Assembly: GCA_031268335.1 (NCBI GenBank) | Contig: JAIRXG010000007.1 | Span: 1 to 64,000 of the forward strand | DNA length: 64,000 nt | Direction: 5' to 3' | From: Campylobacteraceae bacterium | Lineage (GTDB): Bacteria > Campylobacterota > Campylobacteria > Campylobacterales > Campylobacteraceae | Part shown: positions 1 through 9,003 of the stretch, piece by piece | Numbering within the stretch: position 1 is the stretch's first letter | How the letters are laid out: the number at the start of each line of letters is the position of its first letter | Translations under genes and position numbers: made by a program | Notes under the pieces: generated by a model | Seen by the model: only the letters and a program-made list of their open reading frames with translations | Databases searched by the model: none | Told to the model about the DNA's origin: nothing

Positions 1-441
1 CATCTCTCCAATCCGGGTCAAGGATTATACAGCGCTTCCAAATGGGCGGTTGAAGGACTATTTGAAACATTGGCGAAAGAAGTCGCTCCCTTTAATATAA
101 AACTCACACTGGTAGAACCAGGCGGAATTCGCACCGGATTTTTTGCCGATAACGGCATGTTCGGACAGGAACTGGATATATACAACGATCAACCCGCGAG
201 AAGTTTCAAAAAACTTCATCAACAAATTCATGACACGAAAGATACGAGCATGATTATTGGTGATCCGCAGAAAATGGCAAAAACAATTATTCAGTGTGTT
301 GACGGGGGAGATGCTCCATTGAGACTGGTATTGGGCAGTGATGCTTATGAGGAAATAAAAGCGGCGTTAATGTCAAGGCTGACGGAATTGGATACACAAA
401 AAGAGGTGGCTTACTCTACTGACTTTAAGGATAATTTTTAA
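1..441 (+). CDS. Short-chain dehydrogenase/reductase, C-terminal part (5' end outside window)
   Basis: The frame is open from base 1 and stops at 439-441, so only about the last 146 residues are seen. It contains the SDR catalytic motif YxxxK as YSASK (codons from base 28) followed by WAVEGLFETLAKE and the LVEPGGIRTGF segment, which matches the classical SDR helix after the active site and the PG motif used in NAD(P) and substrate binding. The Rossmann glycine-rich N-terminus lies upstream of the window. The substrate cannot be inferred. An internal TTG at base 70 is not a plausible start because the active-site motif lies before it. No downstream gene is close enough to form an operon. Confidence 0.85.
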   Translation, partial: HLSNPGQGLYSASKWAVEGLFETLAKEVAPFNIKLTLVEPGGIRTGFFADNGMFGQELDIYNDQPARSFKKLHQQIHDTKDTSMIIGDPQKMAKTIIQCVDGGDAPLRLVLGSDAYEEIKAALMSRLTELDTQKEVAYSTDFKDNF

Positions 442-811
442 AGACTTTTTATAGTCAAAATAATATATATTATAAAATAATAATATAATGCGTGGTAATA
501 CTGTATATGATAGGCATGTTGCGCTTTTAGTATCAAATTTTTTATGATTGATTCTTTGTATATTTTAAGACAAAAAATAGATATTTTAGTGACATTCTCG
601 CAATAAATAACAAACCTTCACATGTACGAACGCACTTTTATCCAAAATTTAAATCATTCCAACTTATTATATAAGTGCTATATTGTCGTGCTTAAGAGTA
701 GTTTTTACATATTATTTTATATGTGCAGTTTTCGCTTTAATACTTCTGTTTTGTAAAATATTTTAATTTGTGATATATTAATAGCATAATATTTTAACAA
801 AAGAAAATTGA
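442..811. other. Intergenic, AT-rich, no gene seen
   Basis: 370 bases between the SDR stop and the NlpC/P60 gene. I see no open frame with a ribosome site, no RNA gene and no strong hairpin. It is very AT-rich and presumably carries the promoter of the downstream lipoprotein gene. Confidence 0.6.
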
Positions 812-1330
812 GTGAAAAAATTTTTCGCGCTTTATGTTGTATGTATTTTCATATTTAACGCTTGCGGAATAAAAAATGTTCATTCAAATGCCGACAATCT
901 TGCCCAAAACAATGATTTATCACAGCGATTTAGTCTGAAAATCACGCAAAATGACAATTTAAAATTATACGATATAACTTCTAAATGGCTTAAAACTCCA
1001 TATAAAATCGGCGGAAACTCCAAAAAAGGAGTCGATTGCTCCGGTTTTGTAAATATTATTTATAAAGACGTTTACAAAAAAGTCTTAAATCGCTCAACAG
1101 CCGACATATTTAAAAAAAATATTGTTAAAACAGAACGTTCAAAACTAAATGAGGGGGATTTGGTTTTTTTTAGAACAGGCAATGGAAATAAAAAAATCCC
1201 AAATCACGTGGGAATATATCTGAAAAATAACAAATTTGTACATGCTAGTACTTCAAAAGGCGTTATTGTAAGCTCTCTTGACGAATCATACTATAAAAAA
1301 GCATGGATATCCGGCGGAAAAGTAAAATAA
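812..1330 (+). CDS. NlpC/P60-family cell-wall hydrolase, probable lipoprotein
   Basis: 172 residues with a GTG start; no upstream ATG exists in frame. The N-terminus is a short basic stretch, a hydrophobic segment and a lipobox-like FNAC with Cys18, so it is probably lipid-anchored facing the periplasm. Residues about 50-170 form an NlpC/P60 domain: the catalytic cysteine is in VDCSGF (Cys76), His132 is in NHVGIY and a third polar residue, His144, is in FVHAST. The family cleaves peptide stems of peptidoglycan, typically at D-Glu-meso-DAP bonds. It stands alone, with long gene-free DNA on both sides. The function at family level is well supported; the exact bond cleaved is inference. Confidence 0.85.
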   Translation: MKKFFALYVVCIFIFNACGIKNVHSNADNLAQNNDLSQRFSLKITQNDNLKLYDITSKWLKTPYKIGGNSKKGVDCSGFVNIIYKDVYKKVLNRSTADIFKKNIVKTERSKLNEGDLVFFRTGNGNKKIPNHVGIYLKNNKFVHASTSKGVIVSSLDESYYKKAWISGGKVK

Positions 1331-2529
1331 CGTTTTTTAAACTCAATTTTTTTGCTTAAATCACTTGTTTCAATCCGTCCTATTTTTTATGTCACAATTA
1401 ATTTTTTGCAATAAAAAGCTCTAAAAACCCAAAAATATAAAAAATATATTGACAAAATTATCAAGATACTATTTTTTTGAAAATAGTCGAATTCAAAAAT
1501 GAAAAGTTTTACAAAATTCTCTAAGATTTTTACCCTTAAAGTACAAAATCGACAAAAAGCATAACTTGCGCGAAAAATTGGCTTAAAACATCTCACTATT
1601 TATGCTTTAACTTAACACAAATTATAAATTCTTGTTGACGGAATTGGCATATTTGATAAAATTTTATTAAGGTAAAGACTACATGTATAAGAAAATGAAT
1701 TTGTTACATATATTTTTAAGCGATTTCATATTTGACAAATTCATAAATCGACAAATGAAATGCGAACCAATTTTATTTGAAAACCATGATACTTTTATCT
1801 TAAAAAGCCAAAAAATAAGGATGCTCATTCTTTGAAAACATTTCGTATAAAACTTTGTCTATTTCAGTGGATATCGTAACATTCAGCACAACTACAATAG
1901 TACAAATCTCTCACAAGAGTTCTTTTTTATCATAGCAACTTTTACAGACACGATAAATCTGCTGTAAATGCAAGATGTTATTTTGTTGGGGTACGATTCT
2001 AATCTAAAAGTGCAATTTAAAATTTGCTCTTTACGCTATTTATATATTTATTGGCTATTGAATACAAATCAATGGAGCATTAATTTTGATTATGGTACAT
2101 CGAAGCAAAACTTTTCATTTTTTTATGCATAATGTCATACAAAAATGCATTTTAGACTGCATGTATGGTTATATATGTATATATAACATAAAATTGTATA
2201 AACCGCTTTTCAAACTTTCATCGGTAAATTAAAATTCTTATATGTAAAGCAATATAGCACGTAGAGACTTACTAACGGACTAGATAAATTGTATATTAAA
2301 TCCACACATGTAAAGCAACATGCGGCTATCACGCTTAGTAGGATGTAAATAGCCGCCCTCAATTATGGTTTCAAACGCTCTTATGGTACTATAATCGGAT
2401 TGCAAGTTGGATATTTAACTCAAATTATTATAGTTTGACTTGGCAGCATTATAGCTTTGCAAACTTTATCGCTTTAAAAAATGCTTCAACTTTTTTGATA
2501 TCTAATGATTTTATTTAAATTATCGCAGT
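1331..2529. other. 1.2 kb gene-poor AT-rich region
   Basis: I find no convincing gene here. The only longer frame (1387-1596, minus) is a low-complexity Phe/Ile/Leu-rich string without a good ribosome site. Two partly similar stretches, around 2240-2265 (TATGTAAAGCAATATAGC) and around 2305-2335 (CATGTAAAGCAACATGCGG), suggest decayed repeats. Copies of the palindrome TACATGTA occur at 1680 and, near the following terminator, at 2595. Confidence 0.5.
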
Positions 2530-2574
2530 AAAAAAAGGGTGAAGCTAAAATTATAAACTTTATTTTAGCTTCAC
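2530..2574 (-). terminator. Rho-independent terminator of the ilvI-ilvH-lpxD operon
   Basis: A perfect 13-bp inverted repeat (2539-2551 with 2562-2574, arm GTGAAGCTAAAAT) has a 10-base loop. Read on the minus strand, the stem is followed by CCC and a run of seven T. It lies 33 bases beyond the lpxD stop. Confidence 0.85.
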
Positions 2575-2606
2575 TCTGTTCACAATCTCACCCTTACATG
2601 TAAGAT

Positions 2607-3566
2607 TTAAATCTTTTTTTCTTTGAAAAAACGCGCAAGTTTTGCCTGCGCTTTAAGCCATTCTTTGTGGAGCATTATCGGGAAGCCGCTGTATACTTTA
2701 CCGCCTTCAAGGGTTTTACTAACGCCGCCGCGCGCGGCAACAACCGCAAAATCCCCTACTCGCAAATGTCCAGAAGTAGCGCTCTGTCCACCCATAACAA
2801 CATTTCTGCCAAGTATGGAAGAGCCTGCGAGTCCTGTTTGTGAAACGATAATACAATGTTCGCCCAATTCGCAGTTATGTCCTATTTGTACAAGATTGTC
2901 TATCTTTGTGCCTTTTTTGACGATAGTTGAACCAAAAACCGCTCTATCGATTGTCGTACAAGCTCCTATCTCCACATCGTCTTCCAAAATCACATTTCCA
3001 AGATGATATATCTTTACATGTACGCCCTCTTTTGTGTGCGCATATCCAAAGCCATCGCTACCGATAACACAATTTGCTAACAAATGACATCTCTTACCTA
3101 TGATGCAATTGTTATAAATGACCGCATTGGGATAGATTATTGTGCCCTCTTCTATCGTAACGTTTTCGCCTATATATGCTCCATGCATGATGGTAACATT
3201 TGCTTTGACAATAGCGCCGTTTCCAATATAAACATTTGGCATAACGACAGCGCTTGAGTCAATTTGCGGCGGTTTTGACGTAGAACCAATGACTTTAGAA
3301 GCAAACAGCTCGCTTAAAAGCGCCATATCCAAGTGCGGATTTTGGCTCACGATAATAGAACAGCCTTTTGGAGCAAACTGTTTGTGTTTTTCTAAAACTA
3401 TGGCAGCGCCGGCCTTTGTGTTTTTAAAACTATCCAAAAAGTTTTCATTTTCAAGATATACTATATGTTCGCCTAAAGCGTCTTGTATCGCCTGAAATCC
3501 GCCGATTTCCCTATCTTCTCCCTCATAATCGCGCGAGAGTTTTTTGCAAATATCAGATAATTTCAT
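2607..3566 (-). CDS. lpxD: UDP-3-O-acylglucosamine N-acyltransferase LpxD
   Basis: 319 residues, usual length for LpxD. It transfers a 3-hydroxyacyl chain from acyl-ACP to the 2-amino group of UDP-3-O-acylglucosamine, the third step of lipid A synthesis, in the cytoplasm. The N-terminal 100 residues are the uridine-binding domain; residues about 103-290 are left-handed beta-helix hexapeptide repeats (IG-x-x-V/I-type). The catalytic His is in QIGHN (His230) and the second conserved His in TSGHLRV (His267), in the same relative places as the E. coli enzyme. A helical C-terminus follows. The ATG shares its first base with the last base of the ilvH stop, so translation is coupled. The order ilvI-ilvH-lpxD is familiar from Campylobacterota. 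Confidence 0.97.
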   Translation of the reverse strand: MKLSDICKKLSRDYEGEDREIGGFQAIQDALGEHIVYLENENFLDSFKNTKAGAAIVLEKHKQFAPKGCSIIVSQNPHLDMALLSELFASKVIGSTSKPPQIDSSAVVMPNVYIGNGAIVKANVTIMHGAYIGENVTIEEGTIIYPNAVIYNNCIIGKRCHLLANCVIGSDGFGYAHTKEGVHVKIYHLGNVILEDDVEIGACTTIDRAVFGSTIVKKGTKIDNLVQIGHNCELGEHCIIVSQTGLAGSSILGRNVVMGGQSATSGHLRVGDFAVVAARGGVSKTLEGGKVYSGFPIMLHKEWLKAQAKLARFFKEKKI

Positions 3567-4036
3567 TATATATCCATAGCAACAGAACCGCCTCTAACTA
3601 TATCGGTCGGATTGTATTTTTTAACAGCTTTTAAAAAACCTGCAACTCTTGTCGTATCGTCGGCTACCATCACGACTATATAATCCTCGCCGCTGTTTGT
3701 TATCGTACCATTGTAAGCCTTGAGCATAGCATCGAGTCCGTCAAATCTTTCATTCAAGGGAATTTTAACAAGTGCCATCTCTTTCTCAATAAATTCGCCG
3801 CATTCTATAACTTTGTAAGTTGGAATCAACTTATGTAGCTGTTTTACTATCTGTTCCAACACTTTGGCGCTTCCAAATGTTACTATAGTAAATCGGGATA
3901 AATTTGTATTTGGAATCGGAGCTACCGTCAGCGAATCTATATTGTAGCCACGTCCCGCAAAAAGTCCGGAAATTCGCGACAAAACACCGTGTTCATTTGA
4001 AACTATAACGGAAATAACGCGTCTTATCTCTTCCAT
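3566..4036 (-). CDS. ilvH: Acetolactate synthase small (regulatory) subunit
   Basis: 156 residues. The N-terminal ACT domain begins RRVISVIVSNEHGVLSRISG, with the GLFAGRGYNIDSLTV segment that binds valine and contacts the catalytic subunit; a second ACT-like C-terminal half follows. It activates IlvI and confers feedback inhibition by branched-chain amino acids. Its start is 3 bases past the ilvI stop, and its stop overlaps the lpxD start by one base, so the three genes form one transcription unit. Confidence 0.96.
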   Translation of the reverse strand: MEEIRRVISVIVSNEHGVLSRISGLFAGRGYNIDSLTVAPIPNTNLSRFTIVTFGSAKVLEQIVKQLHKLIPTYKVIECGEFIEKEMALVKIPLNERFDGLDAMLKAYNGTITNSGEDYIVVMVADDTTRVAGFLKAVKKYNPTDIVRGGSVAMDI

Positions 4037-4039
4037 ATC

Positions 4040-5731
4040 TCAATCCTTATACTCTAACATCATATTATAAAGCGAACCGCCGGCGGGAACCATAGGTAAA
4101 ACATTCTCAAATCTATCTACCTCAACGTCTATTATCACAATTTTATTAATCTCTAACGCGCTTTTTAAAGCTTCTTTAAACTCATCCTTTGTTTTGACTT
4201 TAAAGCCTACACCGCCGAAGCTTTCAGCCAATTTTACAAAATCCGGCTGTTTATCTAAGTCGGTAGACGAGTAACGTTTGCCGTAAAAAAATGTTTGCCA
4301 TTGGCGAACCATTCCCAAAAATCTATTATTTAAGATAATATTGATGACTGAAATATTTGACACAGCAGCAGTCATAAGCTCTTGAATATTCATCAAAATA
4401 CCGCCGTCTCCTACAAAATTAATGGAAACTTTATTGGGAAATGCTTTTTTTACCCCCATAGCTGCAGGCAAACCAAATCCCATAGTGCCAAGTCCGCCGC
4501 TTGTTACTAATTGACGCGCTTTTGTGAATGGATAAAATTGAGCCGTCCACATTTGATGTTGTCCTACGTCCGTGGTAATAATCGCCTTATCGCCAAGAGT
4601 TTTACCAACATACTCAATAATCCATTGCGGTTTTAAAACCTTATCGGAATCCTCATATTTTAGCGAATGAACATTGCGGTAGCGATTGAGCGTGCCATGC
4701 CACTCTTTATATCTTTTATCGTCAATTTTTTCTTTCAATATCTCAATCATAGCTTCGGCTACATTTTTTACATCGCCGACTATCGGAAAATCTATATCAA
4801 CAAGTTTGCCTATAGAACTTGGATCTATGTCTACATGTATAACTTTTGCATATTTGGCAAATTCGCTGAGTTTTCCCGTAACTCTATCGTCAAATCTCGT
4901 GCCGAAAGCTATTATCAAATCAGCTTCGCTCATCGCCATATTCGCCGCATAAGTTCCGTGCATGCCTACCATACCAAGAAGCAAAGGATCATCATATTGC
5001 AAAACACCTCTTGCCATGAGAGTCTCGACACAAGGAATTTGTGTTAATTTTACAAATTCTCGTATTGTGTCGGAAGCGTTTGAACTTACTATTCCGCCGC
5101 CCAAATATAATACAGGACGTTTTGCTATAGATATAGCTTCAACTGCTTTTTTTATCTGACGCGAATTTCCTTTGTATGTCGGTTTATATGTTTGCATAAT
5201 TATTTCGTTCGGATATATAAATTTTCCCATGCTTGCCGTTACGTCTTTTGGCACATCTATATGCACAGGCCCCGGTCTTCCCGTACTTGCTATATAAAAC
5301 GCCTCTTTCAGTATGCGAGGCAATTCTACTATGTTTTTCACAAGATAGTTGTGCTTAACACACGGACGCGAAATACCGACGGCATCAATCTCTTGAAAAG
5401 CGTCCGTACCTATCATACTAATGGCAACTTGCGCGCTTATCAGAACCAAAGGAGTAGAATCCATATAAGCCGTAGCAAGTCCGGTCACAGCATTTGTAAA
5501 GCCCGGACCGCTTGTAACAAGCGCAACGCCTGTTTTTCCCGAAGCTCTGGCATATCCGTCAGCAGCGTGAACCGCCGCTTGTTCATGTCTTGCCAAAATA
5601 TGCTCAAAATATTTTTGTTTGTAAATCTCATCGTAAATATTAAGCATTGCTCCGCCGGGATAGCCAAAGACTACCTCAACACCTTCTTTGCGCAATGCTT
5701 CAATGATCATCTGCGAACCGCTTATCTCCAT
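4040..5731 (-). CDS. ilvI: Acetolactate synthase large (catalytic) subunit
   Basis: 563 residues. Thiamine-diphosphate enzyme joining two pyruvates, or pyruvate with 2-oxobutyrate, to start valine, leucine and isoleucine synthesis. The catalytic glutamate is in RHEQAAVHAADGYAR (Glu50). The central FAD/acetohydroxyacid domain covers about 190-330, and the ThDP/Mg motif begins at GDGG (441) and ends at NN (468-469). It is first gene of ilvI-ilvH-lpxD and is divergent from pdxJ, with about 210 bases between. The family assignment is firm from the length and all ThDP motifs. Confidence 0.97.
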   Translation of the reverse strand: MEISGSQMIIEALRKEGVEVVFGYPGGAMLNIYDEIYKQKYFEHILARHEQAAVHAADGYARASGKTGVALVTSGPGFTNAVTGLATAYMDSTPLVLISAQVAISMIGTDAFQEIDAVGISRPCVKHNYLVKNIVELPRILKEAFYIASTGRPGPVHIDVPKDVTASMGKFIYPNEIIMQTYKPTYKGNSRQIKKAVEAISIAKRPVLYLGGGIVSSNASDTIREFVKLTQIPCVETLMARGVLQYDDPLLLGMVGMHGTYAANMAMSEADLIIAFGTRFDDRVTGKLSEFAKYAKVIHVDIDPSSIGKLVDIDFPIVGDVKNVAEAMIEILKEKIDDKRYKEWHGTLNRYRNVHSLKYEDSDKVLKPQWIIEYVGKTLGDKAIITTDVGQHQMWTAQFYPFTKARQLVTSGGLGTMGFGLPAAMGVKKAFPNKVSINFVGDGGILMNIQELMTAAVSNISVINIILNNRFLGMVRQWQTFFYGKRYSSTDLDKQPDFVKLAESFGGVGFKVKTKDEFKEALKSALEINKIVIIDVEVDRFENVLPMVPAGGSLYNMMLEYKD

Positions 5732-5937
5732 TATATCTCCTGCAAATATTCAGATAAAATGCATAAAATTAAAGATTATAACAAAAAAAGACTGAACGTC
5801 CTATATTTTATTTTCAATCTTAACTTTTTTATACATGTATTGTTTCGTTTCGAAATGAAAAAGCTAATTCATATTAATTTTTATAAGAAAATATTTCTTA
5901 TGTGTTAAAAATTTACCATAAATTTACGATATTATTT
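5732..5937. other. Divergent promoter region ilvI / pdxJ
   Basis: About 200 AT-rich bases between two divergent operons. It holds a TACATGTA palindrome at 5832 and no gene. The pdxJ extended -10 element lies at its right edge; I cannot assign the ilvI promoter with confidence. Confidence 0.5.
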
Positions 5938-5946
5938 TGCTATAAT
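5938..5946 (+). promoter_or_regulatory. Extended -10 promoter of pdxJA
   Basis: TGCTATAAT is a perfect extended -10 element (TGN-TATAAT). Transcription would begin near 5953. This decides the pdxJ start: the in-frame ATG at 5945 lies inside the -10 box, so the true start must be the ATG at 5981. Confidence 0.75.
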
Positions 5947-5980
5947 GATGAGTTTAATTTATTGTAACAAGGCAGGCAAA

Positions 5981-6769
5981 ATGTTGCTAGGGGTTAATAT
6001 AGACCATATAGCTTATTTAAGAGAAGCAAGACGTACAAACGACCCAAATCCGCTCGATGCTCTTTGTATACTAAAAAAATGCGCGGTTAGTCAGATAACT
6101 ATTCATTTGCGTGAAGATAGGCGGCACATTCACGATGAAGATCTATTTGAGATAATAAAAACAGCCTATATGCCTGTAAACTTGGAATGCTCTTTGAGTG
6201 ATGAAATGTTAAGTATAGCTTTAAAGGCAAAACCTGCTCGTATTACTTTAGTACCTGAAAAACGCGAAGAAGTTACTACCGAAGGCGGATTGGATGTAAA
6301 AAAATACTTTGATAAATTAAAACTTACATGCAAAAGATTTAAAGAAGAAGGGGTAGATGTTTCGTTTTTTATTGACCCGAATTTAGAAATCGTAAATCTC
6401 TCAAATGACTTGGGCGTAAAATGGATAGAACTTCATACCGGAAAATATGCAAATATCTACGCTATGCTTTATACGAATTTACGCCATACTCACAACTCTA
6501 TAAAAAATCTCGAGTTTAGCTCTGAAAAATTACATGTATTATTAGAAAAATCCTTAAAAGAGCTTATAAACGCTGCTACAGAAGCAGATAAACTTGGTCT
6601 TTTGGTCGCCGCAGGTCATGGACTGAATTATTATAATGTCAAAAATATAGCGGAAATAAAAGAGATAAAAGAGTTAAATATCGGGCAAAGTATTATTGCA
6701 AGAAGTGTATTTTGGGGACTTGAAGAAGCAATAACAAAAATGCAAGAGCAACTAAAAGTATCCGAATGA
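5981..6769 (+). CDS. pdxJ: Pyridoxine 5'-phosphate synthase PdxJ
   Basis: 262 residues from the ATG at 5981, which follows an AAGGCAGG ribosome site by a few bases. An upstream in-frame ATG at 5945 overlaps the promoter and is rejected. PdxJ condenses 1-deoxyxylulose 5-phosphate with 3-amino-2-oxopropyl phosphate to make pyridoxine phosphate (DXP-dependent vitamin B6 route). Signature segments are LGVNIDHIAYLREAR at the start, the TIHLREDRRHI active-site stretch, NLECSLSDEM, and the C-terminal AAGHGLNYYNV and NIGQSIIARS phosphate-binding segments of the TIM barrel. The stop overlaps the pdxA ATG by four bases. Confidence 0.96.
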   Translation: MLLGVNIDHIAYLREARRTNDPNPLDALCILKKCAVSQITIHLREDRRHIHDEDLFEIIKTAYMPVNLECSLSDEMLSIALKAKPARITLVPEKREEVTTEGGLDVKKYFDKLKLTCKRFKEEGVDVSFFIDPNLEIVNLSNDLGVKWIELHTGKYANIYAMLYTNLRHTHNSIKNLEFSSEKLHVLLEKSLKELINAATEADKLGLLVAAGHGLNYYNVKNIAEIKEIKELNIGQSIIARSVFWGLEEAITKMQEQLKVSE

Positions 6770-7704
6770 AAAAAATAGCAATAAGCGTAGGAGATTTGAA
6801 CGGCATAGGGCTTGAGATAGCGCTAAGAGCGCATAAAGAGATAAAAGCCCTATGCGATCCTATGTATTGCATAAACGAAACAATGCTCCAATGGGGTGCG
6901 GCTCTTTTGGGTCTTAGCGTTCCTATGGATTTTAAAACTGTCGAATGCGCAGAGGAATTTTTTGAGATAATGCCTGGAGTTGTCAGCGAAAAAGCCGGTA
7001 AAGCCTCGTTTGATTCATTTGTAACTGCCGTCGCTCTCACAAAATCAAATAACGCGGATGCCGTAGTTACGCTTCCAATAAACAAAGAAGCTTGGAATAA
7101 AGCCGATATCATCTACAAAGGACATACCGACGCTCTTGAAGACATGCTTGATAAAAAAGCTATAATGATGCTCGGATGCGACAATCTTTTTACGATACTT
7201 TTTACCCATCATATACCTTTTAAGGAGATAAATGAACATATAAAAAGCAAATTATTGACAAAATTTCTGATAAAAACTTATGAATCTCTCATGATAGAAA
7301 ATATCGGCGTTTTAGGACTAAATCCACACGCCGGAGACGGCGGAATATTGGGAGATGAAGAGATAAAAATAATAAAAGCGATAAATAAAGCCAACGATGA
7401 GCTTGGCAAAAATATATTTTTCGGTCCTCTTGTGCCGGACACCGCTTTTACACAAAAAAGTCTTGAAAGATGCCGTCATTTTGTCTGCATGTATCATGAC
7501 CAAGGATTAATACCATTGAAAGCTTTATATTTCGAAGAAAGCATTAATGTAACATTAGGACTTCCGCTAATCCGCACTTCAGTAGACCACGGAACAGCTT
7601 TTGACATAGCGTACAAAAATAAAAATCTTTCTATAAAAAGCTACATTAACGCCGTAAAAGAGGCCATAAAACTATCTGAAAACAGATCTGTTTTAGATTT
7701 TTAA
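6766..7704 (+). CDS. pdxA: 4-hydroxythreonine-4-phosphate dehydrogenase PdxA
   Basis: 312 residues, overlapping pdxJ as ATGA. It oxidises 4-phosphohydroxy-threonine to the amino-ketone that PdxJ uses, so the operon encodes consecutive steps. Metal-ligand histidines are visible in LFTHHI (148/149), GLNPHAGDGG (His188) and MYHDQG (His244), with the substrate motif YKGHTDALE at about 117-125 and the C-terminal RTSVDHGTAFDIA. Length and all motifs fit the family. Confidence 0.96.
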   Translation: MKKIAISVGDLNGIGLEIALRAHKEIKALCDPMYCINETMLQWGAALLGLSVPMDFKTVECAEEFFEIMPGVVSEKAGKASFDSFVTAVALTKSNNADAVVTLPINKEAWNKADIIYKGHTDALEDMLDKKAIMMLGCDNLFTILFTHHIPFKEINEHIKSKLLTKFLIKTYESLMIENIGVLGLNPHAGDGGILGDEEIKIIKAINKANDELGKNIFFGPLVPDTAFTQKSLERCRHFVCMYHDQGLIPLKALYFEESINVTLGLPLIRTSVDHGTAFDIAYKNKNLSIKSYINAVKEAIKLSENRSVLDF

Positions 7705-7741
7705 ACAAAATAATTATTAAAAACAAGGAGAAAAGATTTAC

Positions 7742-8926
7742 ATGTCACATATATTACAACCCTTTAGATTGGGTTTCAAAGACGGTTATTTAAATGAAAA
7801 TGCTCAAGTGGCAATAGAACCAAAATTTACTAATGCATATCCTTTTGACGAAGACGAAACAGCTATAGTGTCTTTAGGCTCCAAATATGGCGTAATAAAC
7901 AAAAAGGGCGAATGGGTTGCGGAACCGAAATTTTGTTCTTTATATAATCTCAAAAACGGATTAGCAACTGCCAGCATGGATTTTTTAAATTATGGAATAA
8001 TAAACAAAAAAGGCGAATGGGTTACGGAACCGAAATTTAGCCATATTCAAGAATTTAACAAAAGTAGCATTATGGTAGCTTCCGCAGAGTGTTTTGGAGG
8101 CAAAGGACTTATCGACAAACAAGGCAAATGGATATTAAAACCAAAATTTAAATCCATAGGATTATTTAGCGAAGGACTTGCTCCAGTTGAATTAAATGGC
8201 AAATATGGCTTCATTAACGAGCAAGGCGACATAGTTATAGATTTGAAATTTGAGCATGCTTTTTGGTTTTCAAGCGGCGGATTAGCTCAAGTTATGATAG
8301 GAAAAAAGTGGGGATTTATAAACAAAACGGGTGAAATAGTTATAAGCCCAAAATATAAAGATTCAAAACCTTTTATGTCAAGTGGATTGGCAGCTGTTGA
8401 AAATAATAAATGGAATTTTATAGACTTAAATGGAAATGTAGTTTCAGAATTAAAATTTGACCAAGTCTGTTATGACGACCATGAGCCGTTTATAATGGTA
8501 AGATTGGGAAAAAAATACGGTTATATTGATAAAAATATGAATATTTTGATAGATTTGAAATTCAGCAAAGCTCACTCATTCGACAATAATGACTTGGCTA
8601 ATGTTATGATTGATAAAAAATGCGGTTTTATCAATAGAAAAGGCGAATGGGCGATTGAACCGATATTTGATGAGGCGCGTTCGTTTTTCGGTTCTCACAT
8701 GTTGGCGGAAGCATACATAAAAAAACAACACGTTTTTATAAACAAAAAAGGAGAAATTGTCCTAAAAATAAAAAATGTACAGGGTAGACAAGTGCTTAAA
8801 AATATCAAAGATGAAATAATCTGCGAAGAATTTAGCAGCAGTTTTCCACCCCCCCCCCCCCCCACAAAATTTAGATATCAAAACTCAATGAGACAAATTA
8901 ACAATATAATTATGAGGGTTTCGTAA
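7742..8926 (+). CDS. WG-repeat protein with a homopolymer-controlled C-terminus
   Basis: 394 residues built from about nine WG (KWG) repeats, each of the form YGFINKKGEW-x-x-EPKF and about 35-40 residues long, from residue about 20 to 350. WG repeats form beta-rich binding scaffolds; no enzyme motif and no signal peptide are visible, so a cytoplasmic binding role is only inference. The start follows AAGGAG with a slightly long spacing. Near the 3' end a run of 15 C encodes a proline stretch. In the present length the frame continues for about 20 residues, but adding or losing one C ends translation within a few codons. It stands downstream of pdxA with a 37-base gap and may share its transcript. 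Confidence 0.85.
   Translation: MSHILQPFRLGFKDGYLNENAQVAIEPKFTNAYPFDEDETAIVSLGSKYGVINKKGEWVAEPKFCSLYNLKNGLATASMDFLNYGIINKKGEWVTEPKFSHIQEFNKSSIMVASAECFGGKGLIDKQGKWILKPKFKSIGLFSEGLAPVELNGKYGFINEQGDIVIDLKFEHAFWFSSGGLAQVMIGKKWGFINKTGEIVISPKYKDSKPFMSSGLAAVENNKWNFIDLNGNVVSELKFDQVCYDDHEPFIMVRLGKKYGYIDKNMNILIDLKFSKAHSFDNNDLANVMIDKKCGFINRKGEWAIEPIFDEARSFFGSHMLAEAYIKKQHVFINKKGEIVLKIKNVQGRQVLKNIKDEIICEEFSSSFPPPPPPTKFRYQNSMRQINNIIMRVS
8849..8863. repeat. C15 homopolymer tract inside the WG-repeat gene
   Basis: Fifteen consecutive C in an otherwise AT-rich gene, about 60 bases before the stop. With 15 C the frame runs to the TAA at 8924-8926. With one more it meets TAG after ACAAAATT, and with one fewer it meets TGA about nine codons on. 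Tracts of this length are classic slipped-strand switches in Campylobacter and Helicobacter. Confidence 0.85.
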
Positions 8927-8947
8927 TTGCGAGGTAGAATTGCAATA

Positions 8948-8996
8948 AAGGCTGTCTGGAAAAACTATAGAGATTAGTTTTTTGTTGACAAGCCTT
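8948..8996. terminator. Bidirectional terminator between the WG gene and psd
   Basis: A two-part stem: outer AAGGCT (8948-8953) with AGCCTT (8991-8996), and inner AAAAACTA (8960-8967) with TAGTTTTT (8975-8982). It lies between two convergent genes, with T-rich DNA on both sides. Confidence 0.6.
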
Positions 8997-9003
8997 AATT
9001 TGA

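Noticed and set aside
1387-1596. 69-codon minus-strand frame in the gene-poor region
   Set aside because: Low-complexity Phe/Ile/Leu text, no ribosome site, no similarity to known families.
2240-2340. Possible small RNA or riboswitch in the gene-poor region
   Set aside because: Only weak similarity between two short stretches; no stable stem, promoter or terminator supports an RNA.
5945-5980. Upstream in-frame ATG of pdxJ
   Set aside because: It lies inside the TGCTATAAT promoter element, so it cannot be on the transcript; family length also fits the ATG at 5981.
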